From NCBI GenBank assembly GCA_030770535.1, contig JASVEC010000010.1:868001-932000 (forward strand): DNA of 64,000 nt, given 5' to 3'. Origin of the DNA: Batkoa obscura (Eukaryota; Entomophthoromycota; Entomophthoromycetes; Entomophthorales; Batkoaceae). Positions 1 through 12,160 of the stretch are shown piece by piece (positions within the stretch are counted from its first letter, which is position 1; each line of letters starts with the position of its first letter). The position numbers were made by a program, and so were the translations under genes. The notes beneath the pieces were generated by a model. That model had not been told where the DNA came from. It saw only the letters and a list, made by a program, of their open reading frames with translations, and made no database searches.

Positions 1-455
1 TATAAGAAAAAAAACCAAATCAAATTAAAAGATAAGAAAAAGAATTCTGAATTTGTAAGAATTAATAAAAACTTTATTTTATAACTAAATTAATTAAATC
101 ACTTTAGGTATTTGATAAATTATTACAATTTCAAAGTAAGTTAAATGATATCCAACCAATAAAGGAAGATAAAGTTAAAGGAGAAGAAGAGGAACAATTG
201 TGTAGATTACATTCATTAGTTAATTGTGAATCATGTGAGGCCTTTGATAAAACATTTGAAAAAGGAATGCAAAAAGAAAAGACGATGAATGAATCTGGAT
301 GGTTAGCTCATAAGTTAAGTTTTCCAATAGAGAAGAAAGTAGGCGGGGATAAATTTGACGATTATGAAGTCATTGATCCAAAGTTATTAGCTGCTGGGCC
401 TATTGATAAGGAATTGGAACGCAAAAAAAACTATGATAAAAAAGCAAAATATTAA
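1..455 (+). CDS. CWC27: Spliceosomal cyclophilin-type protein Cwc27, C-terminal part (5' end outside window)
   Basis: Only the last two exons are in the window: 1-54 and 108-455, with a 53-nt GTAAGA...TTTAG intron between them. The last exon reads VFDKLLQFQSKL..., then CRLHSLVNCESC, GWLAHKLSF and YEVIDP. From memory this matches the conserved tail of CWC27/SDCCAG10 (human LLNQFKSKL, GWMSHVLQF, YDP) and of fungal Cwc27 (CxxH..NCxSC, GWMxHxLxF, VIDP). Cwc27 is a peptidyl-prolyl isomerase-like component of the Bact spliceosome that binds Cwc22 with its C-terminal region; the catalytic fold lies upstream and is not seen. The assignment rests on tail motifs only, so it is good but not certain. Note that Prp8, another spliceosome protein, is encoded 50 kb away. 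Confidence 0.75.
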
Positions 456-1744
456 ATTAATACAAAATTGGTATATAATTACTTTTAATTATTTATTTAA
501 ATTATGACAAAACACTATCTTTTTAAATGATGTTTTTTACTAAGACTAATAACGAGAGAATGTAATGTAATATAATACCAGGTTATGTTTTTTTATATTA
601 AAAAAACATGTCAGTTTTAATCTTGATTATGTTGTTAATATATTTAATTATTATAATCTTAGTTTATAGGTAAATTATATGTATGGGGATGTTTTTTTTA
701 GTTTAATTACTTTTTCCATCTTTTAAGCACTATTTGAGTGAAAAGATTATCAGTAAAATTCTTAAACAAAAAATACATCCCCATATCAAGTAATAAAAAA
801 ATTTATTGTAACTTAAATTTGATCTTAATAGCGCTTCACTGCGTTTTTTTCATATTTAACATTGTTATAACTTAATTACACATTACACATTATACTAGTT
901 TAATGTGTTTAGTTTTTTTATAAACTGTAAAAGTAAAACAAAATAAAGTAAAATAAAATAAAATAAAACTTTAATATGACTTACTATGAGCATGAAACCT
1001 AAAGGGCTGTATTACCTGAAGCATTTTTTTAAATTTTATTTAAAATTTATCAAAATATTAAAAATTAAGGTAAATATTTTTGTAAAGTAAAAATAAATTG
1101 AATATTAAAAATTGAATAAACTAAAACAAAACCAAATGGTATATAAAATTAATATTAAGTTTTATACTGTAATTAAAATGACAATAAAATATTAATTTCT
1201 ACAATTTTTGTATTTTTATATTTTAAATTGACCACACGTTTGCCGTAAGCTTTTAAAACTATTTTACGACTTTTGATTTAGATAACAGATTATCTTATTT
1301 TTAGAACATCTTACAATTTTAATATTAAAAACCGGTATTTTTAAGTTAAATAGGTACTTGGTTTAATCTTCAAATAAATCAGAAAGTATTTATATTACTA
1401 TTATAACTATATTGTTAATTTCATAACATAATATAATATAACTAATTTAATATTAATTTAAAATATTATTTAAACTCAATTTATTTAAAATGTAAAAGAA
1501 TAAAAAATAACATCATCAAAAAGAATAATTTATACTTAACAAATAGAAATCTTTGATTAGATTGAAATTTTAATTTGTTTTAGATCGTTTGATAGAATCA
1601 ATCTCTCGATCTGGGTGGATTTAACTTAAAAAGTAATACAATCACAACTTGAATTTAATTTAGACGTAATCAAAAACATTACATTTAAAACTATTTACTT
1701 TTTAATCTTTTTATAACTTTTATCAGTTTGATATTATTTAAATC
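456..1744. other. Intergenic region with one MITE
   Basis: AT-rich spacer between Cwc27 and ferrochelatase. It holds one MITE copy (682-786), a short AAATA run near 945-965, and otherwise no open frame or RNA gene that I can support. Confidence 0.6.
682..786 (+). mobile_element. MITE family 1, copy 1
   Basis: About 105 bp between TATGGGGATG and CATCCCCATA inverted ends, with the family interior (TTTTTCCATC, TTTTAAGCAC, TATTTGAGTG, GTAAAATTCTTAAACA). Orientation '+' is defined here as the strand that reads TTTTTCC...AAGC.CTATTTGAG. Confidence 0.85.
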
Positions 1745-3082
1745 ATGTCCTATCTATTACGTAGCTTAAACAAAAGTTTGTATACTACTAGTAAGCTTTT
1801 ATTGTACTACTTTAACTTGATAAACATAAACTAACATCTCTTTTTACCTACTTCAGTCCCTCAAAGATATTTTTCTAGAGCTTTAGCTACTACTTTAAAC
1901 ACCAATGGCCCTTCTTCAAAAGGGTAAGTCAACCTCATTTATAACTTAACTCAAATATTGACATCTCCTTTTAGTCCTACTGGAGTGTTATTATTAAACT
2001 TAGGTGGCCCCTCCAATTTAGAAGAAGTGAATCCATTCCTTACCCGATTATTTTCAGATCCCGAATTGATTCCAATTCCCTTTCAAAAATATGCAGCACC
2101 ATTAATAGCTAAAAGACGTACTCCACAGATCAAAGAACAATATGCTAAAATTGGCGGAGGTTCTCCCATTTTAAGTTGGACTGAAAAGCAAGGTAATGAA
2201 ATGGTCAAGTTATTAGATCAATTATCACCAGAAACAGCTCCACATAAACCATATATTGCTTTCCGTTATGCACCCCCTTTGACAGAAGATACGTTGAAGC
2301 AGATTCAAAACGATGGTGTTAAAAGAGTCATCGCTTTCACACAGTACCCTCAATATTCTTGTTCTACCACAGGTTCTTCAATTACTGAATTATATCGAAG
2401 AATTCAAGAATTTAATTTACAGGATAAAATTGAATGGAGTGTTATTGATCGTTGGCCCACTCATTCTGGTTTAATTGAAGCATTTGCAGATAGAATTCAA
2501 AAAAAATTATTAGAATATTCGGAAGAAGATAGAAAGGAAGCCGTAATTTTGTTTTCAGCTCATTCTTTACCAATGAAAGTAGTTAATCGTGGTGATACTT
2601 ATCCTGCAGAAGTTGGAGCTACGGTGAATAGAGTTATGAAAAAATTAAATTTTTCTCATCCTTATCGTCTAGTTTGGCAAAGTCAAGTAGGTCCTTCTAC
2701 TTGGCTAGGTCCTCAAACGAATGATGTTATTCAAGAAATGGGCAAAAAGGGGCATAAAAATTTGTTATTAGTACCTATTGCATTTACTTCAGATCATATT
2801 GAAACATTATTTGAATTAGATTTAGAATATGGTGAAGAGGCAATTCATAATGGGGTTACTGGTTTTAAAAGAGCTGAATCTTTAAATGATAGTCCCATTT
2901 TCATTAAAGCATTAGCTAATATTGTTAATGACCATATCAAAAATGGATTTCCATTTAGTAATCAATTGGCTTTACGTTGTCCTGGTTGTACTAATGAACA
3001 ATGTCATTTATCAAAACAATTTTTTAAAAAAATTGCTCATCCTATTACTCCATCGAATCCTACTAAAGTTATTGAATTATAA
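1745..3082 (+). CDS. HEM15: Ferrochelatase, mitochondrial
   Basis: Inserts Fe2+ into protoporphyrin IX, the last step of heme synthesis, at the matrix side of the inner mitochondrial membrane. Three exons: 1745-1790, 1857-1923, 1975-3082, giving 406 aa; the summed length is in frame and the junction codons fit. The first two short exons give MSYLLRSLNKSLYTT...RYFSRALATT, a basic, Ser/Thr-rich presequence with no acidic residues, as expected for mitochondrial import. The body starts PTGVLLLNLGGP. The catalytic His is in FSAHSLP and the active-site Glu in SDHIETLFELDLEY. The C-terminal CPGCTNEQC together with the Cys in QYSCSTTGSS matches the four [2Fe-2S] ligands of animal ferrochelatase. The 3' end converges on CLASP, with a MITE in between. 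Confidence 0.95.
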
Positions 3083-3408
3083 TATATATAAATATTCATC
3101 AAATTATGATTAAAGATTATTTAAATAAACAAATAAGCATAATAAAATATAATATATATGGAGGTGTTTTTTTTGGTTTCCTCACTTTTCCGTTTTTAAA
3201 GCACTATTTAAGTGAAAAAGTTGCTAGTAAAATTCTTAAACAAAAAAATACATCCCCATATATTAAATTAAATAAACATGTTTTAATTTGGTTTAATTAA
3301 TAGGTAAATATATAACAATAACAATAAATAATAATAATAAAATCAAACGTTCACTTTTTTATAGTAATTAATATGTAAAAAATAAAATTAAAAAATTGAA
3401 GAACTAAA
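3083..3408. other. Convergent intergenic spacer with one MITE
   Basis: Short spacer between the stop codons of ferrochelatase and CLASP. About one third of it is a MITE copy (3156-3261); nothing else recognised. Confidence 0.6.
3156..3261 (+). mobile_element. MITE family 1, copy 2
   Basis: ATATGGAGGTG at the left end and CATCCCCATAT at the right, with the conserved interior AAGCACTATTTAAGTG and AGTAAAATTCTTAAACA. It lies 73 bp beyond the ferrochelatase stop, so it probably falls in the 3' UTR. Confidence 0.85.
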
Positions 3409-6400
3409 TTAATAAGCCTCTTCATATAACTGTATTAAATTGAGTTGGGCAGGAGATAGTTTTGGAAAAAAAGATAAGATATCCATTTCAGGATCTAATT
3501 GCTCTTTAACTGCTAAAACTAAAGAAAGAGCATGATGTCTTACTTCAGTACTTAAATGCATGAATCCTGAGATAACTAAAGAATTTAAATCGGGTTGAAT
3601 TAATTCCAAGTCATTAGTAGTAGCCCTTATAACTGCTTTTGTTAATACCATAAAACCAGAAGTAATAGGTATAGCTAAATTATCAAACTCAGGTAATCTA
3701 CCTTTAGTAATTAATAAACCCGCCTGTAGCCATTTAATTGAAATTAAAAGACAACGATTTAAATCTAAATGTTTAGAGAAGGCCATTAAGGCATCTTCTG
3801 AAGCACTGTCGATTTCACGAGGTGAATTTTTACGACAATCAATTAAAATAGAAAATATTTCAGAAGCATAAGCGTTGGCTAGAGGAGCTTGATACGTTAT
3901 TAAATTCTCTAATAATCTTACATAAGGCAATTTAAATTCCCAGGGCATGGAAGGGAATTGTAATGATCTTACTGTTATTTTAACTAATTTATCAAAGTTA
4001 TTTTCCGTTTTCCATAATTCGATCCATTGAGGATCTGAAGAGGATGGTGTCTCTTTTGAAAAATGATCTAATCTTAAAAAATCAGATGAAGAAGATTTAC
4101 TATCTGGTCGTAATTTATCAATTAATTTAACTAACAATTCCACTCTTTCATTAAAGCTTTTTTCTATAATAAACAAATAAATAAATAGATAAACAATGGT
4201 ATTATTATAGCTTACCTTTCTTCTCCCCATCATTTTCCTTTGAATATTCCGTTGATACTTCTGAATTATTATCCTGGTTTTTATCTCCATCGTTTAATTT
4301 CCTTTCAATTTCTTGATTTAACCCTAATTCAAATTTAACGTGCTTATCCTTAATTTCTTTAACTTCATTATTAATACTGCTATTACTATTTTCCTAATAA
4401 AAAACAACAACATATATAAGTAAACATATTTTTATAATAATATATATAATTTACTTCTTCTATCATATTCAATTGTTTTTTATCTCCTTCCAATCTTGAT
4501 TTATTTTTATTCCTATTTAATGGAAATTCTAAATTAGCGATACCACTAATATTTTCATACTCTGATGGCATTTCCATGGATGTACGACATCTTATTGGTG
4601 GGATAGATCTCATATTAATACTACTATTATTTCCACTTCGATTATTTCCGTTACTATTATCATTGCTGTTATTGTTACTATTATTTACAATCCCATTTTT
4701 AAATTTATCCAAATCCAATTTAGTATGATTATTTAACAAAAAGGTAGTTGGTCGCCCATTTCTTTTATTTTCATTTACTGTTAATTTTAATTTGTCTATA
4801 TTATTATTCATTAAATTTTGACTTAACGTAGCTCCCAAAGCAACAGATTTAGGCCTTGCTTTTATGGATGTATCGTTATTAGTATTAGTTATCCTACCTA
4901 CTAAATTACTAGTGTTGTTCTTTAATTTATTTGTTTCTGCCTTTACTGTATTCGAAGCGATTCCATTTGATTTCGTTAATCCCATTATTGGACCATTTCT
5001 AGATATTGATGAGTTATTACTTTTAATACTTGAACTTGAAGGTGGCCGACTAACTGTTTTTATGTTTCTAATGTTTTCATTAATACCATACATAGTTCTT
5101 CTGTTATTAGATAAAATGGGGGATTTGGTATTATTAATTTCCTTTTTAATTGTATTGTTTTCATTTTTCACTGTTAAATTTGCATTTGTTTTTGAAGACA
5201 TTAATGTAGTCAAGGGCCTTGGTTTACGTAATATAGTATCTTTATTAGCTGTTGTCATTGTATTAGTTAAATTATTTCTAGGGGTAAGTGAGATATTACT
5301 ACTCGATGTAAATGTATTTAAATTGGGCTTTCTAATTAAATTGAATTTGGTTTCATTTAATTGACTATTGTTAGTATTTCCTCTTGTGGTATTAAATCGG
5401 CTCATAGAAGTAGAAGGCCTTGAATTAATTTTTGAGTTAATTGATTGAGATGATGATTCAGGTTTAAATATCATTGATTTTCTATTAGATATAGACTTTA
5501 AATTCCTATTGATATTATTGGATGAACTAGTATTAGTGCTAATACTAGATGTCCTTGATAAATCTAAACTATTACTATTTGAATCTTCTTTTAATAATTG
5601 TTTCCTAATACTAATATCATAGGAATTTAACATATCTTTAGCTTCCAAGGTCCAAATACTACTAAATGTTTTGAATATTTGTCTAGATAAATCACGTACT
5701 TTAGTATTTGCATCACTTAATCCTTTTTTAATTGCTTTAATTACTAATTCTTTCCCTATTAACAAACCCTTCTTTTCAAATAGCTTTGTTTTGGTATGTC
5801 CATGTCTCTTTAGAAATATTAATAGGTAGTTAGCTGAATATCCTCTTAATTGTACACTTTTATCATCCATTGCAGTACAAATTAGACTCAATATTTTTAA
5901 AGAATAGTTAGTATTGGCTAAAAATCGATTACTTGTTGAATAAGCTGCTTCTGCAATTAATTTCTTGCTTGAAGAGGAACTTTTTAGTAAAGTTTGAAAT
6001 AAAGTATAGGCAAATGGATCTAGACTATTTTCAGGTAAAAAATGACACAAATCGAAGATTAAATTAAAACAAGAGATTTGTAATGTAGTTCTAACACTTA
6101 ACATAGTTATCGGTAATATTTCCATAAATTCTTTTAAAAATAACATAATACTATTAAATTCTAATTCAATTGAATTACCCCTTATTAATTTTCTTAATTT
6201 TAATAGATTTTTATCTCTTAATTCCCAATTGACTTCTGTTTCTTTACCTTCAAATGATTTTAATATGGAATCTAATTGATTATTTAAATCTTGTTGATCA
6301 TAAATATTAATACTCTGCAAATTTTCAATTGAATCCAAAATAATTAAATTGATTGATTGAGAAGAGGAAGAGCCTAAATTATTAGTAGATACTTTACTAG

Positions 6401-6487
6401 TTGTAGATAATGTTGGTGATGTAAATGTTTCAGTTGTATTACGTGATAATTCATGTCCATCAAATAATCCTTTTAATCCTTCAGGTA

Positions 6488-6553
<66 letters not shown>

Positions 6554-7554
6554 TTTCATTATTTTCATTTATACTATTTTGTTTACTTGAATCAATTAAT
6601 TTATTATTAATCTGATCCAAAAATCCTTTTTTTAAGGTACTTTTATTGACATTTCGATTTAATGAATTACGTGATTCTTTAGAATGAATTCTATTTAAAT
6701 ATTAATTCTATTATTAATTAATTTATTATTATTATAAATTAAATCTTACGTAAATTGTTCTAATAATATTAATTTTGCTTTCTCTCTGACTGGTTCATTT
6801 GAATCCTCTACTAAATTAATAACTACCGAAGTTAATTTATATAATGGAAATTCGTTAGACTGTAAAGAACATTTTTGACCCCAAATTAATACCTGATTTA
6901 AATACTCATCATTAATTTCTATCAAATATAAAATAATTTAAAGAATATATGAATTTACCTGTTCTCTAACCCTCCAATTTTTATGATAAAATCCACTATT
7001 AATAATAATCTTCAAAAACTCTTCTTTTGCTTTAATTAATCCAGTACCATAATTAACATTAACTTTATCCACATTATCATTTAATTCAAACCACATATTA
7101 GTTAAACATTTTACTCCACTTTCTCTTATTCTCTCTTTACTATCTGCTAATCGATCTAATATATTTAATAAAAATATTGATAAATAAGATTTCAACGGTT
7201 TTTGATGTTGAATTAAAAAATTTAGTAAGATCGAAACTAGTTCTATTGACTTAATACTGAGATTAATAATAGAGGCTTTAATACATATTGGTAATTGTTT
7301 AATAACGGTGTCAATAGCTATTGTCTATTAAAGAAAGTTAATTAAAATGCTGTTTGTGAAATACTAATTAAAATTACTTGATATTCTATCTCTTCTTTTA
7401 GTAGTTCAGTTAACTTATCGATAGCTTGTAATTTATTATCAGGGTCTAAAATAAAAAATAAAACATATACATTAAGATTCTAATATTACAATAAAGTATA
7501 TTATTAGTTACCATTTTTCACCAATTCTTTAATAATATTATCTAGTTTTGACAT
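3409..7554 (-). CDS. CLASP/Stu1-like microtubule-associated protein
   Basis: Microtubule plus-end and spindle-stabilising protein of the CLASP family (Stu1, Cls1, MAST). Seven exons can be traced on the minus strand: 7554-7512, 7445-7378, 7324-6959, 6904-6750, 6690-4455, 4393-4216, 4163-3409; their sum is in frame (1266 aa). The N-terminal exons form an alpha-helical HEAT/TOG region (NWRVREQ, LVEDSNEPVREKAKLIL). A second TOG (NWELRDKNLLKLRKLIRG ... VRDLSRQIF) follows a poly-Asn stretch. Next comes a Ser/Asn/Arg-rich basic linker, the likely microtubule-binding part, and then a C-terminal helical domain (exon 7). The start MSKLDNIIKELVKN is the only ATG in a sensible place. Family identification rests on TOG architecture plus the basic linker; a different TOG protein (XMAP215-type) is less likely because there are few TOGs. 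Confidence 0.78.
6487..6552 (-). repeat. (ATT)n microsatellite coding for poly-Asn in CLASP
   Basis: Uninterrupted TTA/ATT triplets; read on the minus strand they give about 22 consecutive Asn between the linker and TOG2 of the CLASP gene. Pure codon repetition means length is likely to vary between strains. Confidence 0.9.
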
Positions 7555-7949
7555 GCAAATATATATAGAGTTTAAATGAAGCAAGTTATTAAGCCTTTGT
7601 TTTTACAATTCAATTTTGTATTCCAAATTCAAGTTTCCACTTTTAATTAAACCAGTTGATATTTTATTGGTCAATTGATTGTTAATGACTTGAAATTTAT
7701 AAGCCATTTTTTAAAAGTGAATTAAGAACTTGAAAATTTATGGTGCTTATATAATAATAACAAATTAATTGAAAAATCCAAATTGAATTTTAGCAATAGA
7801 AACTATTCTAATATGTCTAAATCTCTGATTTTTTGACTTATTTTAATATTTAAAATCCGTATAAAATATATATGAAAATCACTAATATTTAATATATTAT
7901 TGAATATTATTTATTATATAAAAACTCAATGAAATCAACTTGTAATTAA
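7555..7949. other. Intergenic spacer
   Basis: AT-rich spacer between the start of CLASP and the stop of dolichol kinase; it should carry the CLASP promoter. Nothing specific recognised. Confidence 0.5.
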
Positions 7950-10091
7950 TTAACAAAATAATAAAATGGTAGAAAACAAATACAGCGGCAGTATTAAATT
8001 ATCATTTTGATAACTCCAAGCTTCTAATAAACCTAATAATAATATTAATTAATTAGACTATCTAAAAGACATTTATAATAATTCTTACCATTTAAAACAG
8101 ATATTAAAATAATAGCAAATAACTAAAAAAATATTAATAAATATTAACAAATATCAACAGGAATGAAAGATAAGGTATTTCGACTTACCCTTTCTATTTG
8201 CCAACAAATCTGTGGCTCAATTAACAAAAAAGAAGCTAACAATGCTAGTATAAATCCCACTGTCCCTTTGATTGTTTTATTTGATCCCACCCATTTAGTT
8301 TTTCCAAATTTTTTACCAATAATTGAAGCCTAAAAAGTAAAATAAAAATATTCATTAATACTCTTTCTTCATTTTTCCTTATTAAAATAAAAATTTACCG
8401 CTGCGTCAGCTAAACCTAGTACTAATATTCCTGATAAACTACAAGCAATGCTATCTTCTTTTAACCAAATTGGTAATGCACAACCCAATAATAAATAAAC
8501 ATGAGCAAAAATTAAATTGCCCGTATCCTTATCATCCGTAAAATGAATTAAGTAATTATTTAATACTTTATCAAAGGGTAAGATTTTAAAATATCTTATA
8601 TATTCTAATAATAGAAACAAACTTAAGGCAATGGAGAATGCTACATATAATAATTTTTTCTATTTAGAAATAAAAATTAATACGTGTAGTTATACAATAT
8701 ATGTGATTGACTTACATCAATAAAATAACCCGGTATAAATAATAAAGTTGCTAATCCATGAAAATATTTTCGTCGATTATTTAATGAGTTAGATTCTAAT
8801 ACAATTTGACTATAAATAACTCCAATTAAAATAGCAATTATCCAATAAATTATTAATAATTGGGCTGATGGATTTTTTAATATATAATTAAAGATCCTAA
8901 CAAATAATAAATAAATAATAAATAAATAATATAAATATTACCATAAAAAAGGATTTAATTTTAATCCCATATTTAAAAATGGAAATATAATAAAACCAAT
9001 ACCTCCACTTAATATCATATAAAATAATAAACTATTGATTATTTTATTCTTATTTTTCATTAACATATAATTCATTGTAAATATTACTCCAATAATTAAC
9101 ATACCAATAACAACTCCGTTTAATATAATAATCTCTTCACTTAAATTTAATAATATTATATTATTACTTTTAATCAACTATTGAAAATAAAATACAATTT
9201 AATTTCTAATTAATTTTGTATAATAAATAACTTAAAACTTACTATCATGTACCCTTGAATAGTTAAAAAAGATAAAGCTTGAGCTAATATACTTAACTCA
9301 GCTAATGTAAATGAAGTTGGTATTAAATTTAATATTAAATATTGAACCATATGAAACAAGGTAATGGAACTTAATATTAGATAACTTTCTATAAAAAAAT
9401 TTAAAATTATTTAAAAACCTTTTAAATTTGAATATAATTTCATACTTACTTTTAATAAATATTTGTTGTAGCATATCATTAAACCAAAACTTACTAATTA
9501 TTAATAAGATTATACTTAATGAATATGGAAGTTTCATTTGTTTTAAAATAACATGAGTCAATATAGTAAATCCGTTAATAATTGTCAATAATAATAAATC
9601 CGTCCATATTGCTGATGCTAGAATTAATTAAAAGTTTTACATTTAAAAAACGGATAAAGTTTTTAATTTCAATACTTACTTGAGTTGACTATTAATTTGG
9701 AACTAGCTATTAAAGTTGGTAATAAAGTAGCTAATAATAAACCGCTATCTACCTGAAATCTGAGTAATTGAAAAATAATGAGTACTTCTGAATTTAATTG
9801 AAACAGAGTTTGATACTTTACCTATATTGTTTTTTTTCACTAAAAAGTAATTGAACAAATGGTTGATTTCTTACGGTTAATAAAAATGTCAATCCAGAAA
9901 GTATTATTAAGCTAAGATAAGCTAATAAAATTATCGTTATTATTACTATTCATTTGTTATAATACTGATTTCCAAGACTTACCATCATTAATAAAATTGT
10001 TTATTGAACTATTTAATTTCCATAATTTTAAATAAGAATAACCACAAGTTAATAAGATTAATCCAGCTTCTAAAGGAATTGTTGAATTCAT
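7950..10091 (-). CDS. SEC59: Dolichol kinase
   Basis: CTP-dependent phosphorylation of dolichol in the ER membrane, supplying the carrier for N-glycosylation, O-mannosylation and GPI anchors. Eleven short exons can be traced from MNSTIPLEAGLILLTCG (exon 1, 10091-9983) to the end LLEAWSYQNDNLILPLYLF (stop at 7950-7952). Nearly every exon is a membrane segment, giving a polytopic protein of the usual kind. Diagnostic segments are RKYFHGLATLLFIPG, LEYIRYFKILPF..., AHVYLLLGCALPIWL and, in the CTP-binding loop, GKKFGKTKWVGSNKTIKGT. From memory human DOLK has RKYFHLIVVATYIPG, YVRYFRIKPL, THIYLLLGMSLPIWL and GTKKTFEGT at these points. Exon borders in the middle are approximate. Highly split compared with its neighbours. 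Confidence 0.88.
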
Positions 10092-10515
10092 TATCAATTA
10101 TCAATTATTATTATTATCTGAGAGATAATAATGTTTTTTGATTATTAAAATTAAAAAATTATTCTTATTTATATTATTATTTTATAAACTAAACTTGCTC
10201 GGTTTCAATTTCCTTTGAAAATTTAAAATTAGAATTTGCTATCTAAATTTAATTATCAATTTTAAGCCTTGAATTGAAAGATAAGCCCAGTAACTCTCCA
10301 CATTAACCGAAAATCAACTCATTTTAAAATTTCTAAAAATATATATTAAATCAAAGTTAAATAACTGTATTTAAAACTAATAAGTAAATATAATAAAACA
10401 TATCATAATTATTCTTATATCAGCCTTTAAATAACTACCCAAAAAAACGAAACTAGTATTTTTCTATTTCTCTTTTTTTATTAAAAAAATCAAACTTCTT
10501 CTTTTCTTCTACTTC
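10092..10515. other. Intergenic spacer
   Basis: AT-rich spacer upstream of dolichol kinase and downstream of the Mss51 stop. No feature recognised. Confidence 0.5.
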
Positions 10516-11859
10516 TTATGCCAAAATTTCATACCTTTTACCACGAATCCCCATAATAGAATGATTAGCATTTAAAGTCATTCGAATATCTTGTAAATTA
10601 AGGTCTGCTTTTAAGGATCTAAAAGGATTTAACTTAGGTTCTAACAACCAATCAATTTCATCCTTATATTCTTCTTTTAATACATTAACATCATTATTAA
10701 TATCATTAGAATCATAGCCTGTAATAAATATTGGACATTTAGTTTCCAATAATAATTCTAAACTTGGCTTCCAACCTTCTTTAGTTAAAGGATACCCAAT
10801 ACCTGGATGAAATAAAAAGAATACATCTCTATACGGATCAAAAGGAATGGCTTCTTTATAATACTCATGAAATTTGCCTGTGAAATAATTAAATGATAAA
10901 TGCGGATTAATGGGCACTTTATTAGGTACACCTGGAGGTGGTGCTGTTTCAGGTCCAATGAAATGTAAACTAAAGCTTAAATTGGGAAATAAATAGCATA
11001 ATTGTAAATAAGCATAAGGTGGTAATTGACCTTCTGCTCTAGCTCCCAATATAAAAATACGCATTTGTTCCTTTTCTGCTTTCATATTATTGATATGTTG
11101 TTCCATAGTATAATGAATAGCTGCCATAGACCTTTGTCCTTCATAGCTTAGACCTTGTTTTCCTGGACGATGAGGACCAAATGGATGAATACAAGAGGCA
11201 ATAGTTAATGGATAAGTTAATATTTTACTTACATGTCTAGCTTGTCTTGCCTCATCTACCGCTTTAAAATTTCTAGTAACAAAAAAAGTATCCCAAGAAG
11301 TTAAATTAATGGTTGCTTCTGGTCCTAATACTGTTGGAAATTTAAATTCTGGAAAGTTTCTACCCGATCTTAAATCATGTTCATCTTCATTGATCTCTTT
11401 TAATATTGAACAGTACTTTGAGTGTGATGATTTTCCAGAATTATAATGCTCTTCACTGCAATGGGTTGGCATACCACAATCAGGACAAGTGTGACTTGGT
11501 CTTTTACTTTTTGAAATGCTTTCTTCTGTTACTAAAGTAGGTGTTGGACCCTCTTCATGTACGCAAGTTGGACATAATCCATGATCTTTAATTAAATTAC
11601 CACGTACTTTAATTTCTGGAATGGGGGAATTTAAAAATGGATGAAATAAATTGTCTTTAGTTAAAATGGGTACTTTTACTTCTTCCTCTTTTGGTTTGCT
11701 TTTTTTACTGAATAAATTCCAAAATAAATTCGGTTTGTTGGTGGAAAATGACTTTTGTTTTTGAGTTTTTAATAGTTTAATGGAATGTGATTGAAATACT
11801 CGTAAACCCATACTTCCTCGATAGACTTGAGTACACGTTTTAAAATGAGTTGGTAACAT
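10516..11859 (-). CDS. MSS51: Mss51-like mitochondrial translational activator with MYND-type zinc finger
   Basis: In yeast Mss51 activates translation of COX1 mRNA and holds newly made Cox1 during cytochrome c oxidase assembly in the matrix. Single exon, 447 aa from the first true ATG (MLPTHFKTCTQVYRG); the N-terminus is basic and looks like a presequence. Residues about 95-165 carry a double zinc motif: CPTC, then HTCPDCGMPTHCSEEHY and YCSILKEINEDEHDLRSGR, the hallmark of Mss51 proteins. The C-terminal half (from about residue 190: TSWDTFFVTRNF..., FILGARAEGQLP, FFLFHPGIGYP) is the conserved Mss51 C-terminal domain. Whether it controls COX1 in this fungus is inference from the family. Confidence 0.88.
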   Translation of the reverse strand: MLPTHFKTCTQVYRGSMGLRVFQSHSIKLLKTQKQKSFSTNKPNLFWNLFSKKSKPKEEEVKVPILTKDNLFHPFLNSPIPEIKVRGNLIKDHGLCPTCVHEEGPTPTLVTEESISKSKRPSHTCPDCGMPTHCSEEHYNSGKSSHSKYCSILKEINEDEHDLRSGRNFPEFKFPTVLGPEATINLTSWDTFFVTRNFKAVDEARQARHVSKILTYPLTIASCIHPFGPHRPGKQGLSYEGQRSMAAIHYTMEQHINNMKAEKEQMRIFILGARAEGQLPPYAYLQLCYLFPNLSFSLHFIGPETAPPPGVPNKVPINPHLSFNYFTGKFHEYYKEAIPFDPYRDVFFLFHPGIGYPLTKEGWKPSLELLLETKCPIFITGYDSNDINNDVNVLKEEYKDEIDWLLEPKLNPFRSLKADLNLQDIRMTLNANHSIMGIRGKRYEILA

Positions 11860-12160
11860 TATTTTCAAACTAAAAAACTCATATTATTATTTTAATGAAA
11901 GATAGCACTAATTCTAAATACCTTAATTTTGTAAAAATAAAATACCAAATTAACTATTATTATTTCTATTATTTCGTTAATTATAATAAAAAAAGATTAT
12001 TAATAATAGTTAAAATTATAAAAAAAATAATTTTTTAGAAACTTTGATTTTTGCATTTTATTTTTCTCGATTTTAAAAAACACTTACGATTCAATCAACC
12101 AATAATATACAAGGAAATAATATCAAAATCTAAAACCAATCCATTATAAATAATATAAAT

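Noticed and set aside
4864-5364. A 166-codon hydrophobic frame on the plus strand
   Set aside because: It is antisense to the Ser/Asn-rich linker of CLASP; the complement of such codons gives Leu/Val/Ile-rich nonsense.
6425-6610. Poly-Tyr open frame
   Set aside because: The antisense reading of the CLASP poly-Asn microsatellite.
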